A stretch of DNA of 64,000 nt, taken from Gambelia wislizenii (Eukaryota > Chordata > Lepidosauria > Squamata > Crotaphytidae). The position numbers and the translations under genes are program-made. The stretch lies in the NCBI GenBank assembly GCA_030847615.1, contig JAUMIR010000004.1:227644501-227708500 (forward strand), written 5' to 3'. Of this stretch, positions 56,131-64,000 are shown piece after piece; position 1 is the first letter of the stretch; each line of letters starts with the position of its first letter. A model generated the notes under the pieces. It saw only the letters and a program-made list of their open reading frames with translations, made no database searches and was not told the DNA's origin.

Positions 56131-56322
56131 CAGGACCCCCATATCCATTCATTCATTGTCCACTGATACAATTATCCACGGGACACAAAACAACACACCT
56201 ACCATAGAGTCTTCCTAGAAAATGTGTCTTCTCTAGCCATTTTCTAGGACCTCCAAGGCAAATTTATGACATTTTAAACTGGAAGTCCCATTATTTTCAA
56301 TGACATTCAGTATTATCTATGG

Positions 56323-57804
56323 CAGCATTTCTCAACTGGGGTTCTGCAGAACCCTGGGTTTTCCCCAGAGATGACCAGGGGTTCCACAAGAAAACAGTAA
56401 TAAATTAATAACTCACAGAGAAGTGATGAGCTGAAATGGCTTATCTCTCCCCTCCACAACAGAGAAAGCCAGGTGAGGAATGTGTGTGTGTGTTTGAATG
56501 TTTTCACACCAACAGAGCCTCAAAGGGTCCTCTTATGGGTGTGGGGGGATGATGTTTACATGCCAAATACCTTGCTCTCCTTCCCAGCTTTTGATCTGCT
56601 TTAGATATGCTAATGAAGCTCCTGATGGCCTGGGAAAGGGAGGAGGCAAAGAATGTGTGTGTGTGATTTGCTTCCTGCAAGCAGCCACTGACCCAGAACT
56701 GAGACAAAAGACAACCTGGTTTCCATAAGACTGATTTAAAGCTACAAATGCAAAATGAGGTTTGTTTAAAAAATTCAGAACAATGGAAAGAGAATTGCAA
56801 TACTGTACAGCTCTTAGCCAATTGGGGGAAACTGACCAAGTAATCCAAGTAACCCCCTGGCCAGTCAGCTACTCAGGTGCCAGTTGTGGATGGGAGAACT
56901 CTGATAAAAGTAACTTAGGGCTTATTCTTTTTAAACCAGATTTGGAGAGGGCAGAGCCATTACAGTAAAGGAGTCATAGATAGAGAAAAGGTTCTTAAAT
57001 ATGGGTCTGGTAACTGAATGTGGGGGTCACAAATAGACTGACCAACTCCCATACTATTGAAAAAATCCTTCCATTTACCTTGGTAGGAAGCTACAGCTTC
57101 CCTCTCAACCTGCAGCTAGCTGCTTAGTAAGTTGCTGTTTTTTGCAAGCTGTGTTAGCTCAGAGCTCAACCTTTGGGTCAGAGTCAGTGATGTAGCCGTA
57201 TTTAAAGATTTGAAGGGATGTCATACTGAGGATGGAGCAAGCTTGTTTTCTGCTGCTCCAGAGACTAGGACATGGAGCAATGGGTTCAAACTACAGGAAA
57301 AGAGATCCCATCTAAACATTAGAAGAATTTCTTGACAGTAAGAGCTGTTTGGCAGTGGAATGCACTGCGTGGGAGTGTGGTGAAGTCTCCTTCTTTGGAG
57401 GTTTTTAAACAGAGGCTGGATGGCCATCTGTCGGGAATGATTTGATTGTGTATTCGTGCATGGCAGGGGGTTGGACTGGATGGCCCTTGGTCTCCTCCAA
57501 CTCTCTGATTCTATGTTGCTGCCTCAGGCAGCAGATCATGGTAACCTGAACTCTCCCTAGAAGCCAAGATGATTAAACTGACTTACTTTGGAGAGATATA
57601 TTTATATTTATATTATATTTTATATTTATATTATAGAAATTTTTGACCCTGTAAGTATCAAATATGTATTGCTAGCAATGTGGAATATAATAAGCATCTA
57701 TTTTTTTCACTGTTTCTATAATTTTTTTTTTTTTAAAGGAACTGTAGGTATAATTTTTATGTAGGGTAAAGGTTCCTCCAGGGTAAAAAGGTTGAGAAAG
57801 GCTG
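56323..57804. mobile_element. hAT-like element (about 1.5 kb) with 8-bp duplication
   Basis: Ends CAGCATTTCTCAACTGGGGT and, inverted, CAGCCTTTCTCAACC. Flanks ATCTATGG (56315-56322) and ATCTATAG (57805-57812) match at 7 of 8. It carries a CR1 fragment and AT-rich sequence but no transposase frame, so it is non-autonomous or decayed. Confidence 0.82.
57200..57515 (+). mobile_element. CR1 LINE, 3' fragment (innermost layer)
   Basis: TTTAAAGATTTGAAGGGATG, TTTCTGCTGCTCCAGAGACT, TTGACAGTAAGAGCTGTT, GGGGGTTGGACTGGATGGCC and CTCTGATTCTATG: a CR1 3' end, inserted within the hAT-like element. ORF2 frame includes [20 protein letters not shown]. Confidence 0.9.
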
Positions 57805-57867
57805 ATCTATAGTTTTCAGTATCCACCCCCCCAACCAACCCCCAGTGGATAAGGGGGTCCTATTCTA

Positions 57868-58485
57868 TTTCTATTAGAAATGGAAGCAGGTTACAGAGTA
57901 GCCTAGATAGAAAAGCAGAGTAAGCAGTGTGAACCAATATGGTCTTGGTTTAGAGGTGAGTTAAGCTACAATTTAGACACTGCCACTCATTTTGGGTCGT
58001 TTATATTCAAAACATTCACTGACCTTAAACTGCCGGAGGAGAGAGCTTTGTTAGAAGCTACTGCCATCTAGGGGTGGAGTTATTGCAAGGCTTTGCTCAT
58101 TTTTATGATTGAAACAGTGTGCCTGAAGCATCAACTTTATACAGTCATCATACTATAAAGTCACTGAATATCACGTGGAAAGGATGCTTGTTACAACCAA
58201 TATTTTTTTAGGCTTCAGTAAATGGAGAAAAAAAAAACAATGAGTAATCAATCCTTTCTGAGGAAGGTGGGAAAATTTTGGGAGCACCCAAATGCTTATA
58301 CAAGACAGACCAGAACTAAATCCCCCAGGATTTGTTCTATTCTTTTGTCCAGTCTGTTTAAAAAGCAATGAGCTCAGATCACATCTGATGTATTTCCACT
58401 GCAAATATTCCATTTGAGTCAGATTATTATATTTCTTAGTTGTGTAACAGAAGGGATTTTCTTTTCTTTCCTTTTCTTTTTGTAG
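57868..58485. other. Non-coding stretch, nothing recognised
   Basis: No element or gene identified. Confidence 0.35.
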
Positions 58486-59905
58486 TCATAGACTCATACA
58501 ATCATAGAGTTGGGAAGAGACCACAAGGGCCATCCAGTCCAACCCCCTGCCATGCAGGAATACACAGTCAAATCATTCCTGACAGATTCCTGACCCAGCC
58601 TCTGCTTAAAAACCTCCAAATCATTCCTGACCCAGCCTCTGCTTTAAAACCTCCAAAGAAGGAGACTCCACCACACTCTGAGGGAGTGTATTCCACTTCT
58701 GTAACAGCTCTTACTGTCAAGAAGTTCTTCCTAATGTTTAGATGGAATCTCTTTTCCTGTAGTGTGAACCCATTGCTCCATGTCCTAGTCTCTGGAGCAG
58801 CAGAAAACAAGCTTGCTCCATCCTCAGTATGACATCCCTTCAAATATTTAAACATGGCTATCATGTCCCCTCTCAACCTTCTCTTCCCCAGGGTAAACAT
58901 GCCCACCTCCCTAAGCCACTCTTCATAGGGCATGGCTTCCAGACCTTTAATCATTTTGGTCACCCTCCTCTGGACATGTTCCAGCTTCTCAATATCCTTC
59001 CTGAATTGTGGTGCCCAGAACTGGACACAGTATTCCAGGTGAGGTCTGACCAAAACAGAATAGTGTGGCAGTACTACTTCCCTTGATCTAGACACTACAC
59101 AGTACTCCTGTTAATGCAACCTAGAATTGCATTGGCTTTTTTAGTTGCTGCATCACACTGTTGACTCATGTTTAGCTTGTGGTCCACTTAGACTCCTAGA
59201 TCCCTTTTGCATGTACTGCCATCAAGCTAGGTGTCACCCATCCTATATCTGTGCATTTCATTTTTACTGCCCAAGTGTAGTATCCTACATTTCTCCCTGT
59301 TGAAATTCATTTTGTTAGTTTTGGCCCAGTTTTCTAATCTGTTGAGGTCGTTTTGAATTCTGATCCTGTCTCTGGAGTATTAGCTTCCCCTCCTAATTTG
59401 GTGTCATCTGCAAACTTGATAAGCATACCCTCTATTCCCTCATCCAAGTCCTTGATAAAGAAGTTGAATAGCACTGGGCCCAGGACAGAACCCTGAGGCA
59501 CCCCACAAGTCACTTCTCTCCAGGATGAAGAGGAGCCTTTGGTGAGTACCCTTTGGATTTGGCCCATAAACCAATTATAAATCCACCTAACCCTTGCATT
59601 GTCTAGCCCGCATGTTACTAACTTTTTTGCAAGGATATCACGGGGGACTTTGTCAAAGGCCCTACTGAAATCAAGATACGCTACATCCACAGGATTCCCT
59701 TCATCTACCAAGTATGTAACTCTGTCGAAAAAAGAGATAAGATTAGTCTGGCATGACTTGTTTTTTCAAAAACCCCTGTTGACTTTTAGTGATCACGGCA
59801 TTCCTTTCTAAGTGCTTACAGACTATCTGTTTAATGATCTGCTCTACAATCTTTCCAAGTATTGATGTCAGGCTGACTGGGTGATAATTATTTGGGTCTC
59901 CCCCC
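58486..59905 (-). mobile_element. CR1 LINE, 3' 1.4 kb, with a local duplication
   Basis: On the minus strand it runs from reverse transcriptase to the 3' terminus (TCATAGACTCATACAATCAT at the outer end). A segment of about 40 bases (TCATTCCTGAC...CAGCCTCTGCTT...AACCTCCAAA) occurs twice in a row at about 58571-58656, a later tandem duplication. Confidence 0.92.
58568..59905 (-). pseudogene. CR1 ORF2 remnant
   Basis: 59711-59334 carries [15 protein letters not shown] (first catalytic Asp), [14 protein letters not shown] and the FADDTKLGG box. 59095-58568 carries [38 protein letters not shown] and [17 protein letters not shown]. Frame loss between 59334 and 59095, and again near 58660 where the duplication falls. 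Inactive. Confidence 0.92.
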
Positions 59906-60716
59906 ACCTTTTAAAGATGGGGACAACATTTTCCCTCTCTTTGTGACTTTCTCTTCCTCCTCCTTAAAGAAACTATTCCCATGCCCCTTTTTGCTAAAAT
60001 GATCAGTCTCTGTGAAAAAATGCATTGATGCAGCCTTGCCCAACTTTGCAGCTCTATAAAAGTATTTGAGTACAATCTTAATCATCATCCCCAACCACAA
60101 TGGGAATTGCAACCCAGCAATCTGGAGGGCTTCCTGTTTTGAGAAGGCTGCTTTAATGAGTGAGTCCTCTTCTTACAAATAATGGTCTCCTTTGTTTATA
60201 TCACAGCCATTGCTGGGTAGAAGCTACTTTATGATGCTCTCAGTGACAATGGTCCTGTTTAAAAAATATGTATTCTCTCTCCAAACTCAGCCCCTTCTCA
60301 GAAAGGCTCAGATTTGGAGCCAAATTTGATGTCTTTCTGGCCTATCACTTTCAGTATGCCACTTGGCTAGTTTTAACCTGCTGGTTTTTATTCCTTTCTT
60401 CTGTTTGCATTCTTGTTTCTTAAATTGTGTTGTGATGTCAAATATTTGTTTAGCTGATCTTTAGATTTCAGTCCTTGCATCTTTTCTTCTACTCCCTCTG
60501 TCCCCCTCTCTCTGTGGGTGTATAGATAGATACAAAGCACAACGATGTAGAAGGTGGCATCTGAGTGAAATATACAGTAAATCATTCCACTTTTTTTTAT
60601 TTACAAAAACTAGGACCAAGCTCTGTCACTTATTCCTCATCTACAGATATTAAGCTATTTCCTGAAGCAAACAAAATTACTGAATGCAAAATATTTTATT
60701 TTTATTTTTTAATTTT
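59906..60716. other. Non-coding stretch, weak hAT piece
   Basis: At about 60095-60153 CCACAATGGGAATTGCAACC and CAATCTGGAGGGC recall a short hAT-like element. Otherwise unrecognised. Confidence 0.35.
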
Positions 60717-60982
60717 TATTTATTTATTTATTTATACCCCGCTCTTCGGCCACAAGGCTATCAGAGCGGCTTACAAATTGTTTTAAACAGCAGCTATTTA
60801 CACATCTACACTGCATTAAACAGTTTCCAATGTGTGTTAGCTAATTGCCCCCACAAGCTGGGTACTCAGTTTACCGACCTTTGAAAGGATGGAAGGCTGA
60901 GTGAACCTTGGAGCCCGCTGGAATCGAACTTGCAACGTGGTGGCTTGCAGTACTGCCATTTAACCACTGCGCCAGTGGTTTT
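60717..60982 (-). mobile_element. Sauria-type tRNA-derived SINE
   Basis: A (TTTA)n tail at about 60717-60737 leads into ACCCCGCTCTTCGGCCACAA, GAGCGGCTTACAAATTG, TGGGTACTCAGTTTACCGAC, CTTTGAAAGGATGGAAGGCT. The tRNA-like head has B box (inverse of GGAATCGAACTTG) and A box (inverse of TTAACCACTGCGCC). Confidence 0.88.
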
Positions 60983-61182
60983 ATTTATTTAAATAAAAAA
61001 AATAAAAGAATGCAAAATATCTACTCAGCACCTGATTAGTGTGGTCTGCAGTCTATTTTCTTAATAGGTCTATGCTCTACAGTGCTGTGTTATGCACAAA
61101 CATCCAGAGAAGAACGGTCCAGCTTCAGAGTGTCTTGTGACTTCTGGCTGACCAAGTCTGGAAACTGACAGTGCAATCAATC

Positions 61183-61500
61183 CAATCTCGATTCACTTCA
61201 TGACCTAAGGTTTACTGACTCAGCCCTCAGGTGGTTCACATCTTATCTCTCAGGTCGGTCATTTAAAGTGGTAGCCGGAGGTCATGTATTTTCTTCTTTT
61301 CCCACTTTGGTTGGGGTTCCACAGGGTTCTGTTCAGGGCCCTTTGTTGTTTTCTTTTTATATACTATCTTTAGATAATCTTATCAGTTTTTATGGTTTTC
61401 AATATTGGTTTTATGCTGATGATGCTCAACTGTATTTCTCCATTCCAGAACTCTCTTCTGACATTGGACTATTGGAAGTATTTAATTACTGGGTTCCAAT
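61183..61500 (+). pseudogene. L2-like LINE reverse transcriptase, 5' piece
   Basis: The 61268-61528 frame reads VAGGHVFSS, then LVGVPQGSVQGPLLFSFYIL and FYADDAQLYFSIPE, the fingers/palm motifs of L2-clade LINEs. Upstream bases 61183-61267 continue the domain in another frame. Interrupted by later insertions; the 3' piece resumes at about 62420. Confidence 0.85.
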
Positions 61501-62165
61501 AACCCCTTGGAAATATGAGGGCATTTAGCAAATGCTCCCCCACTGCACTTCACTCCTTGGAAGTTCAGCCCATTAGCAGAGTAAATACACACGCAGCAGT
61601 GTTAGCGTAATAATTCCAGCATGTACAAAGAGAGCTTATTGATGACCAACACCCTTTTCCTACCCCAAGTTACTTGTTTAGCCAAATAAGTACTCAAAAC
61701 ACATAAAAGTAGTTAAAAGTATAAAAACTTCATTACTCACAGTCTCAGAGCATAATACATGGAACAAATATCAGCACAGCTTCAAAGAAGACTAAAATCT
61801 ACTTTAAAATGACTAAAAACTACATGATTACAAAAGAAGATATGCAGGACCCCTGAAAGGTAGGTCCTCTCTCAAAGAAGGCATTGTGGTGAGTGGGGCG
61901 AGGAACAAAGCCTCGTGGTCAGCTTCTAGACAAAGGAGAAGACTTGGACATTCCCCTTTTCCTAGAAGCCCAATAACAAATCATTAGGAAGTTACATCAA
62001 CACATCCTGTTTGGCTTCTATCAGTTAACCTTTCAATAGCAAAAACATTTCCACTTATTGGATTGCAAACTATATATTCCAACACGGACATCATATTACA
62101 GCATGTCTTTCATCTATTTCAACATGAATGCTTCATTGGTGCCTAAAATATGACAAAGAAAGAAC
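61501..62165 (-). other. Insert in the L2 element, possibly LTR-derived
   Basis: About 0.6 kb of non-coding sequence that separates the two halves of the L2. AAAACTTCATTACTCACAG near 61725 is the inverse of an AATGAAGTTTT-type polyadenylation neighbourhood seen in some LTRs. No terminal repeats could be defined and no protein is encoded. Strand and nature are guesses. Confidence 0.3.
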
Positions 62166-62167
62166 TA

Positions 62168-62395
62168 CAGTTGCCCTTCATATTCGCTGGGGTTTGGTTC
62201 CAGGACCCCCCATGGATACCAAAATCCATGAATACTCAAGTCCTATTATATGCAATGGCATAGCAAAATGGTGTCCCTTAAATAAGATGGCAAAATCAAG
62301 ATTTGCTTTTTGGATTTTTTTTTTTTAAGAATATTTTCAAGTCGTGATTACTTAAATCCGTGGATACCAAATCCGTGAATACAGAGGGACAACTG
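62168..62395. mobile_element. Tigger/pogo-like MITE, family B, copy 2
   Basis: Starts CAGTTGCCCTTCATATTCGC and ends GTGAATACAGAGGGACAACTG, with TA at 62166-62167 and 62396-62397. The interior matches 31452-31690 (GGATACCAAAATCCATGAAT; ATATAATG-like centre). Confidence 0.9.
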
Positions 62396-62419
62396 TACTT
62401 AGCTTTCCTCCAAAAACGT

Positions 62420-63392
62420 CTTTACAACTTAAATTCTCAATTGATGTTAATAATCTTCCCATTTATCCTATGATGGAAGCATGTAGTTTTGGCTTTATTT
62501 TTTTATTCTTCTTTGTCTTTTATTCCTCACATTGAGGCTGTAGCAAAGTCGTGTTTATTTTTTCTTTATAACATCGCCAAAATCCAACCTTCTCTTTCTG
62601 CTTTCTCTGCTAAGACTTTAGCTCATTCCTTGGTCATTTCTCGCCTCTGTTATTGCAATCTTTGAATGGGCTTCCATTATCTTACCTTAATCTTCTGGTT
62701 CCCATTCAACATTCTGCTGCTAAGATTATCTTTTTGGCCTGTCGGTTTGATCATGTTACGCCCTTTTTGATATCTCTTCATTGGTTACCCTTCCTTCTAG
62801 GATTCAGTATAAGCTTCTTTTTTTAACATTTAAAGCCTTATACAACTGAGCTCCCACTAATCTGTCAGCCCTTATTTCTTTTTACTGGCCTGCTTGAGAT
62901 TTGCATTCCAAGAATTCTAGGTTTCTTATCCCACCTAGGGTTTCTTCTTCCTTGGCAACTTTGTCCTTTTCCACTCACTACTCCAAAATCTTAGAATTGC
63001 TTCCCTGAACATTTGTGGACTGCTCCTTCTCTCACTATTTTTAAATCTAAATTTAAAAATTTTCTTATTTGCTAAAGCTTTTGGAATTTTAGTTTAAGAT
63101 TATTTTATAACCTTATATATTTGATTACATGTATTGGTTAGTTTGCTTTGCTTAATTTGCTTTATATTATATTGTATTTTTCACATTTTATTTGGATAAT
63201 TTGTTTTATAATTTTATTGTATAGTTTTATATTTTATTATTACTTCCCTCTGTGTGTATACTTGTACACATATATTTTAGATTGTATACCTCTAGCAGCA
63301 CCTGCTCTTTTGGGTTGTTGTACTTGTAAAGCGCCATATAAATTGATAGCACTGTATAAATAAATTATAACAATTATTATTATTATTATAAC
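62420..63392 (+). pseudogene. L2-like LINE, 3' piece with ORF end and tail
   Basis: Translated pieces read HIEAVAKSCLFFLYNIAKIQ, then TLAHSLVISRLCYCN, QHSAAKIIFLACRFDHVTPF, LISLHWLP and LWTAPSLTIFKSKFKNFL: the C-terminal part of an L2-type ORF2, with several frame breaks and stops. The 3' end reads AAGCGCCATATAAATTGATA, then (ATT)n at about 63370-63390, the simple-repeat tail of L2-like elements. Confidence 0.85.
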
Positions 63393-63697
63393 TATAACAA
63401 CAATCCTATACATACCACTCACAAGTAAAACTAATTGGTTTCAATGGAACTTACTCCCAGGTAAGTTTATATTGCAGGCTATATATTGCTGTAGGCCAGA
63501 TCCATTCAGAAAGAGATTCAGCCTGAAAAGTTTACTTTGGTCATGCTGGCTGGGGGATTCTGGAAGTTGTAGCCTCTCCAAAGTGATTTTTCTAAACCCT
63601 GCAACTGGGCAAGTTTATAAATCAAACCAATTGTGTTGGGGGTGAGGGTGTAGGTTACCATGTTTAAAAACTGGAGAAAATGATGACTGGCCAGTAC
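63393..63697. other. Non-coding stretch, nothing recognised
   Basis: No element or coding pattern identified. Confidence 0.3.
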
Positions 63698-63830
63698 AAA
63701 ACACAGAATAGATTTTCCTTGGGGTTTTTCCAGGCTGTGATGCCATGTTCTGGAATAGTTTCTTTCTTTTAGAAAGAAAGAAACTATTCCAGAACACGGC
63801 CTCACAGCCCCCCAAAAAACAAGGAAAATC
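63698..63830. repeat. Inverted repeat, about 60-bp arms (possible Penelope-like ends)
   Basis: The centre TTTCTTTCTTTTAGAAAGAAAGAAA at 63760-63783 is nearly perfect. Outward, TTCTGGAATAGTTTC pairs with GAAACTATTCCAGAA, and GGCTGTGATGCC with GGCCTCACAGCC. The right copy continues GGCCATGAAAGCCTTCGAC. From memory this resembles a reptile repeat linked to Penelope-like elements, here arranged head-to-head; that assignment is uncertain. Confidence 0.5.
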
Positions 63831-64000
63831 TATGGATGCCGGCCATGAAAGCCTTCGACTTCACACAAAACACAGAATGTCTATATATTTAAGTGATGAG
63901 TGGATGCTAATTAGTGTATATTACCCATTAATTTTACCAATAAGTCACTCAGCTGCCATGCTGAGTTGTAAGATATGATATATTGACTTCAGTATCAGTG
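63831..64000. other. Window end, non-coding
   Basis: Short unrecognised sequence running off the window. Confidence 0.3.

Larger units (their letters stand above)
56131..57867. mobile_element. Tigger/pogo-like MITE, family A, copy 4, split
   Basis: Left part 56131-56322: CAGGACCCCCATATCCATTC, with the family core TTCTCTAGCCATTTTCTAGG and ACCTACCATAGAGTC. Right part about 57805-57867: TTTTCAGTATCC and CAGTGGATAAGGGGGTCCTA. A 1.48-kb hAT-like element separates the two parts. The outermost bases are diverged, so limits are approximate. Confidence 0.75.

Overview
The window looks like vertebrate nuclear DNA, most likely from a squamate reptile, perhaps an iguanian-type lizard. The evidence is the repeat mix: CR1, BovB/RTE, L1 and L2 LINE pieces sit beside a 5S-rRNA-derived SINE (5S-Sauria type), a tRNA-derived SINE with a GTT/CAA tail, and a Sauria-like SINE. 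There are also many TA-flanked pogo/Tigger-like and hAT-like non-autonomous DNA transposons. No prokaryotic, CRISPR or operon-like structure is present.

Only one intact host protein-coding gene is visible: RNF182, a membrane RING E3 ubiquitin ligase, at 16909-17649 on the + strand. Its whole coding sequence lies in one exon, preceded by a convincing splice acceptor and a 5' UTR with an in-frame stop, and followed by an AT-rich 3' UTR with AATAAA signals at 18427 and 18701. Any earlier non-coding exons are not recognisable here. The other long open frames are retrotransposon remnants or chance frames in repeats.

Layout. 1-6 kb: a 5'-truncated L1 (1712-5118, minus) with a perfect 13-bp target-site duplication, inserted next to an unusual hairpin. 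5.7-16 kb: CR1 tail, SINEs with DNA transposons inserted in them, and three members of one Tigger-like family. 16.6-18.7 kb: RNF182. 19.5-20.7 kb: a LINE 3' end whose protein finishes in a zinc-finger-like motif; a second piece of the same element is at 40.1 kb. 21-31 kb: palindromic MITEs, some nested, and pairs or trios of larger MITEs. 33-36.5 kb: CR1 tail and a decayed BovB. 38-45 kb: SINE cluster, palindromes, a Tigger-like element with internal duplications and an LTR-like stretch. 48-55 kb: CR1, palindromic MITEs, a hAT element with perfect 8-bp duplication nested in a TA-flanked element, and a GC-rich minisatellite inside a Tigger-like element. 56-60 kb: a three-level nest and a CR1 reverse transcriptase fragment. 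61-64 kb: an L2-like LINE split by later insertions, and an inverted repeat at the end.

The elements do not form a pathway; the window is mainly a record of successive insertions, and nesting gives their relative ages. I found no convincing new biological system. The most unusual structures are a Tigger-like family whose members carry internal tandem or inverted duplications, long near-perfect palindromes, and a 63-bp insert with a 13-bp duplication inside a SINE. All family names come from motif recognition by eye, not from a database search.
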